Assembly: GCA_041158165.1 (NCBI GenBank)
Contig: JBEBBW010000003.1
Location: 11,257 to 75,256 of the forward strand
Length of the DNA: 64,000 bases
Reading direction: 5' to 3'
DNA from: TMED14 sp041158165
GTDB lineage: Bacteria; Bacteroidota; Bacteroidia; Flavobacteriales; Schleiferiaceae
The translations under genes were made by a program, and so were the position numbers. A model generated the notes under the pieces. It saw only the letters and a program-made list of their open reading frames with translations. It was not told the DNA's origin and did not search any database. Shown one piece after another: positions 33,914 through 41,808 of this stretch (within the stretch, counting starts at the first letter, position 1; the number at the start of each line of letters is the position of its first letter).

Positions 33914-35533
33914 ATGGCCCACGACCTCAAAACTGAACGCAACGCAGACGAACTCAAACTGTTAGTCGCTGAAAGCCGTAGGCGCTGGAGCGAAGTTGCG
34001 CTGGGCGGAGGAAAAAAACGCCTCGAAAAATTAGCCGAACAGGGGAAGCTCAGTGCGCGCGAACGGGTGAAGCGCCTGCTGGACCCCGATGCTCCCCAAG
34101 TGGAAATTGGCGCATTCGCCGCCGACGGCATGTACGCTGAGCACGGTGGCTGTCCGTCGGCCGGTGTCGTCGTCGTGCTTGGTCGCATTGCTGGGCGCAC
34201 CTGCATCGTGGTGGCCAACGACGCGACGGTTAAGGCGGGTGCGTGGTTCCCCATGACGGGCAAAAAGAACCTTCGCGCTCAGGAGATTGCGATGGAGAAC
34301 CGCATTCCCATTTTGTACTTGGTGGATTCCGCGGGCGTTTACCTGCCGATGCAAGACGAAATTTTCCCCGATAAAGAGCATTTTGGCCGGATTTTTCGCA
34401 ACAACGCGGTGATGAGCAGCCTCGGGATTCCGCAGCTGTCTGCCGTAATGGGCTCCTGTGTGGCCGGCGGCGCATACCTGCCGATTATGAGCGACGAGGC
34501 CCTGATTGTGGAGGGCACCGGCAGCATTTTCTTGGCCGGCAGCTACCTCGTCAAGGCTGCGATTGGCGAAGACATCGACAACGAAACCTTGGGCGGAGCC
34601 ACCACCCACACCCAGATCAGCGGCGTCTGCGACTACAAGGCCAAGGACGACGACGACGCGCTACGCACCCTGCGCGGGCTGGTCGACAAGTTGGGCGCCC
34701 GACCCACGGCGGGATTCGACCGCGTGGCGCCGCAGGCTCCGTCGGTGGCCCCTGAAAAAATTTATGAGCGCATGCCGGTGGACGGCAAGCCCTACCCGGT
34801 GCGCGGCCTGCTGGAATGCTTAGTCGACGCGGATTCACTCATCGAGTACAAGGCGGACTACGGCAAGACCATCATCACGGCCTACGCGCGCATCGACGGC
34901 TGGGCCGTGGGCATTGTCGCCAACGAGCGCCAAGTGGTCAAGTCGGGCAAGGGCGAAATGCAGATTGGCGGCGTAATTTATTCGGACAGCGCCGACAAGG
35001 CTGCGCGCTTTATAGCGAACTGCAACCAAAAGAAGATTCCTCTTGTGTTTTTGCAGGACGTGACCGGATTCATGGTCGGTTCACGCTCCGAGCACGGCGG
35101 CATCATCAAGGACGGCGCCAAGATGGTGAATGCGGTGGCGAACAGCGTGGTGCCCAAGTTCACCGTGATTACGGGCCACTCGTTTGGGGCCGGCAACTAC
35201 GCGATGTGTGGCAAAGCCTACGATCCGCGCCTCATCGTAGCCTGGCCAACCGCCAAAATCGCCGTGATGGGCGGGGAGCAGGCCGCCAAGGTGCTGCTGC
35301 AAATCGAGAAATCGCGGGTGGCCGAGGTGACGCCCGAAGCGGAACAAGAGCTTTTGCAGCGCATCCGCGCCCGCTACGAGGCCCAGATGAGCCCGTACTA
35401 CGCGGCGGCCCGATTGTGGATCGACGGCATTATTGATCCCGCCGAAACGCGCACGGTACTGTCGATGGGCATCGAGGCAGCCAACCAGGCGCCAATTGAG
35501 CGACCCTACAATCCGGGGGTGCTGCAGACCTAA
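33914..35533 (+). CDS. Acyl-CoA carboxylase, carboxyltransferase (beta) subunit
   Basis: A 539-residue crotonase-fold carboxyltransferase. It has the N-half signature GGCPSAGVVVVLGRIAGR and the oxyanion-loop motifs SCVAGGAYLP (near 183) and GHSFGAGNYAMCGKAYDPR (near 420). HFGRIFRNNAVMSS and the overall length are closest to 3-methylcrotonyl/geranyl-CoA carboxylase beta subunits; propionyl-CoA carboxylase is the alternative. It transfers CO2 from biotin to an acyl-CoA. No biotin carboxylase subunit is in this window. Confidence 0.9.
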   Translation: MAHDLKTERNADELKLLVAESRRRWSEVALGGGKKRLEKLAEQGKLSARERVKRLLDPDAPQVEIGAFAADGMYAEHGGCPSAGVVVVLGRIAGRTCIVVANDATVKAGAWFPMTGKKNLRAQEIAMENRIPILYLVDSAGVYLPMQDEIFPDKEHFGRIFRNNAVMSSLGIPQLSAVMGSCVAGGAYLPIMSDEALIVEGTGSIFLAGSYLVKAAIGEDIDNETLGGATTHTQISGVCDYKAKDDDDALRTLRGLVDKLGARPTAGFDRVAPQAPSVAPEKIYERMPVDGKPYPVRGLLECLVDADSLIEYKADYGKTIITAYARIDGWAVGIVANERQVVKSGKGEMQIGGVIYSDSADKAARFIANCNQKKIPLVFLQDVTGFMVGSRSEHGGIIKDGAKMVNAVANSVVPKFTVITGHSFGAGNYAMCGKAYDPRLIVAWPTAKIAVMGGEQAAKVLLQIEKSRVAEVTPEAEQELLQRIRARYEAQMSPYYAAARLWIDGIIDPAETRTVLSMGIEAANQAPIERPYNPGVLQT

Positions 35534-35565
35534 CCAACCAGCAACTAGTTGCTCGTAACTGGTTA
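35531..35565. repeat. Heptamer repeats between convergent genes
   Basis: Five 7-bp units: taaccaa, ccagcaa, ctagttg, ctcgtaa, ctggtta. The tract supplies the stop codons of both flanking genes (TAA at 35531 on plus, TAA at 35565 on minus). CAACTAGTTG in its middle is a 10-bp palindrome. Related units occur at 58565-58588. Confidence 0.65.
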
Positions 35566-36840
35566 AAGCCGTCCGTCGACCATGTCGCGCGGCCACAGGG
35601 CCTTAGTGTCGAAGACGACGCCATCGGGTACCAAGCCAAGCTGTGTGCGGTTTAGTCCAGCAAATTGTTCGTGGGCCACAGCCAATACGACCGCGTGGTA
35701 GCCGCTGCCGGGCGCATCGGTTAGCTGGATTCCGTACTCATCGTGCACTTCGGCGGCGTCGGCCCAAGGGTCGTAGACGTCCACGTTCATGCCGAACTGC
35801 TGGAGTTCCGCGACGATGTCCACCACTCGCGTGTTGCGGATGTCGGGGCAGTTTTCTTTGAAGGTCACGCCCAGCACCAACGCCTTGCTGCCGTGTACGG
35901 CAAGGCCGTTGCCGATCATCAGCTTGATGACTTTGTTGGCTACAAACATGCCCATGGAGTCGTTGACGCGGCGTCCGCTGAGGATGACTTGGGGGTGGTA
36001 GCCAACGCTTTGGGCTTTGTGGGCGAGGTAGTAGGGGTCGACGCCAATGCAGTGCCCTCCGACGAGGCCGGGGCTGTACTTCAAGAAGTTCCACTTGGTG
36101 CCCGCGGCTTCAAGGACGTCGCGGGTGTCGATTCCGAGGCGATCAAAAATGAGTGCGAGTTCGTTGACGAACGAAATATTGACGTCGCGCTGCGCGTTTT
36201 CAATGGCCTTGGAGGCTTCTGCTACTTTGATGCTGGGGGCGAGGTGGGTTCCGGCCTTCACGATGCGGCGGTAGATGCTGTCTACGAATTCTGCGGCTTC
36301 AGGCGTACTTCCGCTGGTAACCTTTTTAATCGTTTCAAGCGTATTGACTTTATCGCCCGGATTGATGCGTTCGGGGCTGTAGCCACAGTAAAAGTCGACG
36401 TTGAATTGGAGGCCAGAATGCCGCTCCAGCACGGGGACACAGTCTTCTTCGGTGCAGCCAGGATAGGTGGTGGACTCGTAAATCACCACGTCGCCAGCCT
36501 TGAGGGCGCGGCCGATGGTGGCCGATGCCGCCAGCAGGGGCTTGAGGTCGGGGGCCTTGAACTGGTCAATCGGGGTCGGAACCGTCACAATGTATACGTT
36601 GGCGTCACTCAACGAGGTTACGTCGGCACGGAACTGAAGTCCGCGTGCAAGCGCTTCGGCAAGTTCGGCGGGGTCGGCCTCGAGCGTGTGGTCTTCGCCG
36701 CGGTTGAGCTCAGCAACGCGTGCGGAATTAATGTCAAAACCGACGACGCGGAATTCGCGCGAAAGGGCCAAAGCGAGGGGAAGTCCGACGTAGCCGAGGC
36801 CTACGACGGCGAGTACGGGATTGGACGGTGCCGAAAACAT
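35563..36840 (-). CDS. UDP-sugar 6-dehydrogenase, WecC/TviB-like
   Basis: A 425-residue enzyme of the UDP-glucose/UDP-ManNAc dehydrogenase family: N-terminal NAD site VVGLGYVGLPLA, TVPTPID near 90, STTYPGCTEE near 122, and the catalytic Cys in GLVGGHCIGVDPYYL near 262. TYPG and the GHCIGVDPYYL context favour N-acetylhexosamine (WecC/WbpA/TviB) substrates over UDP-glucose. It supplies a uronic sugar for a capsule or O-antigen, yet no other polysaccharide gene is nearby. TACCTTTA lies four bases before the ATG. Confidence 0.88.
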   Translation of the reverse strand: MFSAPSNPVLAVVGLGYVGLPLALALSREFRVVGFDINSARVAELNRGEDHTLEADPAELAEALARGLQFRADVTSLSDANVYIVTVPTPIDQFKAPDLKPLLAASATIGRALKAGDVVIYESTTYPGCTEEDCVPVLERHSGLQFNVDFYCGYSPERINPGDKVNTLETIKKVTSGSTPEAAEFVDSIYRRIVKAGTHLAPSIKVAEASKAIENAQRDVNISFVNELALIFDRLGIDTRDVLEAAGTKWNFLKYSPGLVGGHCIGVDPYYLAHKAQSVGYHPQVILSGRRVNDSMGMFVANKVIKLMIGNGLAVHGSKALVLGVTFKENCPDIRNTRVVDIVAELQQFGMNVDVYDPWADAAEVHDEYGIQLTDAPGSGYHAVVLAVAHEQFAGLNRTQLGLVPDGVVFDTKALWPRDMVDGRL

Positions 36841-36844
36841 GCCC

Positions 36845-36874
36845 TAAAGGTACAAAGTCGTTAAACCTTTGTAC
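36845..36874. promoter_or_regulatory. Divergent intergenic region with inverted repeat
   Basis: On the minus strand TACCTTTA (36852-36845) is followed by gggc and the ATG at 36840. Overlapping it, GTACAAAG (36850-36857) and CTTTGTAC (36867-36874) form a perfect 8-bp inverted repeat with a nine-base spacer, suitable as an operator for a dimeric regulator. The plus-strand gene has no perfect box; TACATTTTG at 36872 is the nearest. Confidence 0.45.
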
Positions 36875-36894
36875 ATTTTGGGCATCTACTCCCT

Positions 36895-38031
36895 ATGAAC
36901 AAGCTCCTTGCACTTTGTCTTGCCGCCGCTGCGGCAGTTGCCTGCCGCCCTGACCCGGTGGATCCGATTGCGGCCTACCTGCGCTTGCCAGACCAGCCCT
37001 ATGCCTACACGCCCGACCTGCCGGCACATTTTGCTCAGCCCAATGTGCTCGCGGCCGACAATACGCCGATGAATAATCCGGTGACCGACGACGGGGCTAC
37101 CCTGGGCCGAGTGCTTTTTTATGAACGCGCACTAAGTGCCAACAAAACGACCTCGTGCGCGAGCTGCCACATCCAAGATCGAGGGTTTGGCGACAGCGCT
37201 CGATTTAGCCGCGGCTTCGCCGGCGGCCATACCGCCCGCCACTCGATGGGGTTGAGCAATGCGCGGTTTTACTCGAACGGCTCCTTTTTTTGGGACGAAC
37301 GCGCTGCGTCGCTGGAAGACCAAGTGCTCATGCCCGTTCAGGATCCGACCGAAATGGGCCTGACGATTGACACGCTATTGGCGCGCGTAACGGCGCTTCC
37401 GTACTATGCGCCGCTCTTTGAAAAGGCCTTTGGCTCAACGGAGGTCACCGAAACCAGGGTGCGCCAGGCCTTGGCGCAATTTGTTCGGAGCATCATGAGC
37501 TACCGCTCGCGCTACGACGAAGGCCGTGCGGCGCGCATCGCCGTCGCAGCCTTCCCCAACTTTACGGCTCAAGAAAACCAGGGTAAGGCCTTGTTTTTTG
37601 GCGTTTCCCCGGGTGGCGGCCCGCCTGCGCCCGGTGCGTGCGTAACCTGCCACGGTACCGAAGCCTTTACGGCGCCGGGTCCGCGCAACAACGGCCTTGA
37701 CGCGACCACGACCGACCCAGGTGTCGGCGGAATAAACGGGAACCAAGGGCAACTCGGACTGTTTAAAGTTCCGTCGCTGCGCAACCTGAGCGGCCGCGGA
37801 CCCTACATGCACGACGGGCGATTTGCCACGTTGGAGCAGGTCATTGACCACTACAGCACCGGGGTGCAAAACCACCCTAACTTGAGTCCGCAGCTGCGTG
37901 GCCCCAATGGCCTTCCCATTCAGCCCAACTTCACGGCGGCCCAAAAGGCTGCGCTGGTGGCCTTTTTGGAAACCCTTGACGATCCCGCGCTAGCCGTAGA
38001 CGACAAGTTCAGCGACCCCTTTATTCGTTAA
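36895..38031 (+). CDS. Di-heme cytochrome c peroxidase (MauG family) lipoprotein
   Basis: A 378-residue protein with a lipoprotein signal (MNKLLALCLAAAAAVAC, Cys17) and two heme-c sites: CASCH (residues 88-92) and CVTCH near 243. The surrounding motifs (FWDERAASLEDQVLMPVQDPTEMG, cut at its conserved Asp/Glu; KVPSLRNLSGRGPYMHDGRFATLEQV in parts) are typical of bacterial di-heme peroxidases, which reduce H2O2 or oxidise a partner in the periplasm. Being a lipoprotein it is tethered to a membrane. An electron donor is not evident. Confidence 0.92.
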   Translation: MNKLLALCLAAAAAVACRPDPVDPIAAYLRLPDQPYAYTPDLPAHFAQPNVLAADNTPMNNPVTDDGATLGRVLFYERALSANKTTSCASCHIQDRGFGDSARFSRGFAGGHTARHSMGLSNARFYSNGSFFWDERAASLEDQVLMPVQDPTEMGLTIDTLLARVTALPYYAPLFEKAFGSTEVTETRVRQALAQFVRSIMSYRSRYDEGRAARIAVAAFPNFTAQENQGKALFFGVSPGGGPPAPGACVTCHGTEAFTAPGPRNNGLDATTTDPGVGGINGNQGQLGLFKVPSLRNLSGRGPYMHDGRFATLEQVIDHYSTGVQNHPNLSPQLRGPNGLPIQPNFTAAQKAALVAFLETLDDPALAVDDKFSDPFIR

Positions 38032-38062
38032 CTAGTAGCGGGCCGGAGGGCGCCTAGCCCCG

Positions 38063-38070
38063 TACCTTTG
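38063..38070 (+). promoter_or_regulatory. -7 box (TACCTTTG) of the ABC exporter gene
   Basis: TACCTTTG, then tggg, then the GTG at 38075: a four-base gap to a non-ATG start. Confidence 0.55.
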
Positions 38071-38074
38071 TGGG

Positions 38075-39826
38075 GTGCGTTCCCTTTGGTCACTAAACCC
38101 CTACTTTTTGCGCTATCCCTGGCATTTGGCGGGGGGCGTGCTGTTCGTCGTGGCCTCGGCGGTGTTCTCGGTCTACCCGGCCATCTACATTCGCGAAGCC
38201 TTTGATACGGTTTCGGAGGCCTTGCGCCTCCAAAGCGACAGCGGCGCACTGTTGCGTGCCCTTTTAGGGTATTCTGCGCTGATTTTGCTGCTGAGCGCAC
38301 TCCGTGGCGCATTCACCTTTTTGATGCGCCAGACCTTGATTGTGATGTCGCGCCACATTGAGTACGAGCTGAAAAACGACATCTACCAGCACTACCAGGC
38401 CCTCGACCAGACCTTTTACCGCCGCAACGCCACCGGCGACCTGATGAACCGCATCAGCGAAGACGTGAGCAGAGTGCGCATGTACCTCGGGCCTGGGGTC
38501 ATGTACACGATTAATACCGCTTTTTCAACCGGACTGACGCTCGTGTTTATGTTTCAGGTCGATCCCAAGTTGAGTTGGGTAACCTTGGCGCCCATGCCGG
38601 TGCTGGTTTGGGCGATTTACCGCGTTTCTACATTGATCAACCAGCGGAGCCATGCCGTTCAGGAACAGCAGTCTGCGATCAGTACCCTCGCCCAAGAAAC
38701 GTTTAGCGGGGTTCGGGTACTCAAGGTTTACGGTCTCGAGGCCGAGCAAACCGAGCGCTACGCCGCGAGTTCCCAGAAAAGCTACCAGCTCAACCGTGAT
38801 TTGTATCGGGTGAATGCACTTTTTGCGCCGCTCATGATGCTCTTGGTCGGCCTCAGCACCGTGCTCACCGTGTGGATTGGCGGCGAAGGCGTCATCGAGG
38901 GCCGCCTGAGTCCCGGCGTCATTGCAGAGTTTGTGTACTACGTGGGGCTGCTTACCTGGCCCATTGCCAGCATCGGCTGGGTGATGAGCCTGATTCAGCG
39001 CGCCGAGGCCTCGATGGAGCGGATTAACGACTTCCTCAACGTGGTTCCGGCGGTGCAGCAGCCCACTAACCCCCACACCGCTGACGTCCATGGAGCCTGG
39101 ACGTTTGATAAGGTTTCGTACACCTACCCCGACAGCGGAATCCAGGCCCTTCGCGAGGTGTCGTTCACGGTGCAGCCGGGCGAAACGGTCGTGGTGGTCG
39201 GGCGCACCGGTTCCGGCAAATCAAGTTTAGTGGGCCTAATGAACCGCCTCATGGACCCCAGTAAGGGCCGGGTGCTGCTTGACGGCGTGGATCTGCGCAC
39301 CTGGGACCTGCAGGCGCTCCGGGCGTCCATCGGCACGGTGCCCCAGGATCCCTTTCTGTTCAGCGATTCCGTGGCCGACAACATCGCCTTTGGCAGCCTC
39401 GACGCCGACCGCGCCGAGGTGGAACGCCAGGCAGAACTCGCCGACGTGGCCGACGACATTCGCGGATTTCCGCAGGGCTTTGACACAGTGGTGGGCGAAC
39501 GGGGCGTAACCCTCTCGGGCGGCCAAAAGCAGCGCGTGAGCATCGCTCGCGCACTGATGAAGCAGCCACCAGTCCTGCTCTTTGACGACGCGTTGAGCGC
39601 AGTTGATACTGAGACCGAGGTGACTATTTTGAGCAACCTCAAGGCCCGCCTTCAGGGCCTCACGGCGGTGCTCATTACCCAGCGACTAAGCTGCGTGCAC
39701 CTGGCCGACCGCATCATTGTGCTCGACGACGGGCACCTTGTGCAGCAGGGCAGCCACAGCGAACTGGTGGCGCAACCCGGGCTGTACGCCGAGCTCTACG
39801 CCCTTCAATCCCAGCAGGCCTCGTGA
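38075..39826 (+). CDS. ABC transporter, fused permease and ATPase (MsbA/YheI-like)
   Basis: A 583-residue type IV exporter half-transporter from a GTG start. Six transmembrane helices (to about residue 310) are followed by an ATPase with Walker A GRTGSGKS (near 375), Q-loop, signature LSGGQKQR (near 479) and Walker B LLFDDALSAVD (near 497), where the usual Glu after the Walker B Asp is Asp, a variant seen in some heterodimeric or asymmetric exporters. The substrate could be lipid or drug. The stop overlaps the next start by four bases. Confidence 0.9.
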   Translation: MRSLWSLNPYFLRYPWHLAGGVLFVVASAVFSVYPAIYIREAFDTVSEALRLQSDSGALLRALLGYSALILLLSALRGAFTFLMRQTLIVMSRHIEYELKNDIYQHYQALDQTFYRRNATGDLMNRISEDVSRVRMYLGPGVMYTINTAFSTGLTLVFMFQVDPKLSWVTLAPMPVLVWAIYRVSTLINQRSHAVQEQQSAISTLAQETFSGVRVLKVYGLEAEQTERYAASSQKSYQLNRDLYRVNALFAPLMMLLVGLSTVLTVWIGGEGVIEGRLSPGVIAEFVYYVGLLTWPIASIGWVMSLIQRAEASMERINDFLNVVPAVQQPTNPHTADVHGAWTFDKVSYTYPDSGIQALREVSFTVQPGETVVVVGRTGSGKSSLVGLMNRLMDPSKGRVLLDGVDLRTWDLQALRASIGTVPQDPFLFSDSVADNIAFGSLDADRAEVERQAELADVADDIRGFPQGFDTVVGERGVTLSGGQKQRVSIARALMKQPPVLLFDDALSAVDTETEVTILSNLKARLQGLTAVLITQRLSCVHLADRIIVLDDGHLVQQGSHSELVAQPGLYAELYALQSQQAS

Positions 39827-40977
39827 TTCCGCACCCCAACTTAGTTGCTGGGGTGCTCGAAGTCCTCGAGCGGACCTTTGGCCAGCGCCTGTACGCGGAC
39901 CGCGTCGTGGACCAAGTGCTTCGCGCCAACAAGCGCTGGGGTGCGCGGGACCGGGCCTTTGTGGCGGAACACAGCTACGAAATCGTGCGCTGGTGGTCGC
40001 TCCTCTGGCACCTTCACGGCAGCGAACCGGCGATCAAGCGCAAGCCCCTTAAAGACCTTTTTGACACCTACTGGACCTGGCGCTCCGAGGGTATGCCCGT
40101 TCCGAGCGACCTCGACGTCGCGGTGGCCCAGAGCTACGCTCCGTGGTTTGCAGCGCGCGCAGCGACTGAGCTGGGCTCAGACTGGCCCGTCCTTGCCGCC
40201 GCACTCAACCGCCCCGCCCAGGTCATTTTGAGGGCCAATACGCTCAAGGCTTCGCGCGAAGCCGTGCTCGAACGCCTCACCGCCGAAGGAATTGAGGCCG
40301 CCATGAGCGACGTGGCCCCCGACGCCCTGGTGCTGGCGAAACGCCCCCGCCTTCAGCACCTCGAAAGCTTTAAGGACGGCTGGTACGAAGTGCACGACGG
40401 CGGCTCGCAGCGCATCGCAGCTTACTTGGACCCCCAACCGGGTGATCGAATTCTGGACGGATGCAGCGGCGCCGCGGGCAAGGCGCTTCACGCGGCTGCG
40501 CTGGCCCGCAACCAAGCCGAAATCCTCTGCATGGACGTCGAGTCCTACAAGCTCGGCGAGGCCGAAAAGCGGGCTGTTCGGGCCGGCGTACATGGCCTGC
40601 GCACCGAGTGGATCCGCTCGCCCCGCGACGTGCAGCGCCACGCGGGCTGGGCGAACAAAATGCTGCTTGACGTGCCCTGCAGCGGCACCGGCGTCATTCG
40701 CCGCGACGTCGACACCAAGTGGAAGCTGCAGCCCGACCACCTCGAGCGTACCCTCGAGACCCAGTACGGCATCTTGCGCGACTACTCCGATGCCCTGCAG
40801 CCGGACGGAACCCTCGTGTACGCCACCTGCAGCATTTTGCGCAGCGAAAACGAGGACCAGGTCCGCCGTTTTCTGGACGAGCAGGGCGGTGCGTACAGCC
40901 TGCGCGAAGAAGTCCGCATCACCCCCGAACACCCCCACAGCGACGGCTACTATGTGGCGGTGCTCCAGAAGCACTAG
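39823..40977 (+). CDS. RsmB/NOP2-type RNA m5C methyltransferase
   Basis: A 384-residue protein from a GTG start inside the ABC gene end. The N-terminal ~140 residues resemble the NusB-like RNA-binding part; the catalytic domain carries DVPCSGTGVIRR (near 285, motif IV) and YATCSIL (near 335, motif VI), whose two Cys are the nucleophile pair. Motif I is unusual: DGCSGAAGKAL instead of D-x-C-A-A-P-G-G-K. It probably methylates rRNA using S-adenosylmethionine. Coupling to the ABC exporter gene is by a 4-base overlap. Confidence 0.87.
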   Translation: MIPHPNLVAGVLEVLERTFGQRLYADRVVDQVLRANKRWGARDRAFVAEHSYEIVRWWSLLWHLHGSEPAIKRKPLKDLFDTYWTWRSEGMPVPSDLDVAVAQSYAPWFAARAATELGSDWPVLAAALNRPAQVILRANTLKASREAVLERLTAEGIEAAMSDVAPDALVLAKRPRLQHLESFKDGWYEVHDGGSQRIAAYLDPQPGDRILDGCSGAAGKALHAAALARNQAEILCMDVESYKLGEAEKRAVRAGVHGLRTEWIRSPRDVQRHAGWANKMLLDVPCSGTGVIRRDVDTKWKLQPDHLERTLETQYGILRDYSDALQPDGTLVYATCSILRSENEDQVRRFLDEQGGAYSLREEVRITPEHPHSDGYYVAVLQKH

Positions 40978-40989
40978 ATTTACGCGGAC

Positions 40990-41808
40990 ATGATCACCGA
41001 AAGCCCCAGCAACCACGACCACCTTGAATCCTGGACGGTGCGCGAGCTCCTCGAAGGAATTAATGCGGAAGACCGCCGCGTGCCTGAGGCGGTGGCCGAG
41101 GCCATTCCGGCCCTGGAGGCCTTGGTGGAGGCCTTGGTTCCGCGCATGCAGCAGGGCGGACGCCTTTTTTACATCGGAGCCGGCACGTCGGGCCGCCTTG
41201 GCATTGTCGACGCCTCGGAGTGCCCGCCAACGTACGGGGTTCCGCACGGAATGGTCGTCGGAATCATCGCCGGGGGCGACGGCGCGATTCGCAAAGCCGT
41301 GGAATTCGCCGAAGACGACCCCGAACAAGCTTGGCTGGACCTCACGGAGCACGGCATTGGGCCCCTCGACACCGTGGTCGGCATTGCTGCCAGTGGGCGC
41401 ACGCCCTACGTGGTGGGCGGACTCCAAAAAGCCCGCGCCGCCGGCTGCCTGACCGGCTGCATCGTCTGCAACCCAGACTCCGCCGTCGCCGCCGCCGCGG
41501 AATTCCCCGTCGTGGCCGTGGTCGGCCCCGAATTCGTGACCGGCAGCACCCGCATGAAATCCGGAACCGCCCAAAAACTCCTGCTTAACATGCTGACCAC
41601 CACGGTCATGATCCGCTTGGGCCGCGTCCAGGGCTCGCGCATGGTCGACATGCAGCTGAGCAACCACAAACTCGTCGAGCGCGGCAGCCGCATGGTCGCC
41701 GAAGGCACCGGTCTGAACGAAACCGACGCCCGTGCGTTGCTACTAAAGCACGGCAGCGTTCGCCGCGCCATCGACCAATGGAAGCAAAGCAACCCACCGC
41801 GCGCATAG
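40990..41808 (+). CDS. murQ: N-acetylmuramic acid 6-phosphate etherase
   Basis: A 272-residue SIS-domain enzyme: FYIGAGTSGRLGIVDASECPPTYG (in its conserved parts) near 57, GDGAIRKAVEFAEDD near 95, GIAASGRTPYV near 130 and NPDSAVAAAAEFPV near 157 are MurQ signatures. It splits the lactyl ether of MurNAc-6-P in peptidoglycan recycling. The gene is not accompanied by a MurNAc transporter or AnmK here. Its end overlaps the desaturase gene by 31 bases. Confidence 0.95.
   Translation: MITESPSNHDHLESWTVRELLEGINAEDRRVPEAVAEAIPALEALVEALVPRMQQGGRLFYIGAGTSGRLGIVDASECPPTYGVPHGMVVGIIAGGDGAIRKAVEFAEDDPEQAWLDLTEHGIGPLDTVVGIAASGRTPYVVGGLQKARAAGCLTGCIVCNPDSAVAAAAEFPVVAVVGPEFVTGSTRMKSGTAQKLLLNMLTTTVMIRLGRVQGSRMVDMQLSNHKLVERGSRMVAEGTGLNETDARALLLKHGSVRRAIDQWKQSNPPRA

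Noticed and set aside
35743..36864. 373-codon plus-strand frame opposite the nucleotide-sugar dehydrogenase
   Set aside because: Antisense shadow; it would also run through the dehydrogenase promoter.
39597..39605. Asp in place of the catalytic Glu after Walker B of the ABC exporter considered as inactivation
   Set aside because: The Asp variant occurs in active heterodimeric exporters, and all other motifs are intact; noted in the gene entry only.
40177..41667. 496-codon minus-strand frame opposite murQ and the RsmB-like gene
   Set aside because: Crosses two well-supported genes and has no recognisable domain.
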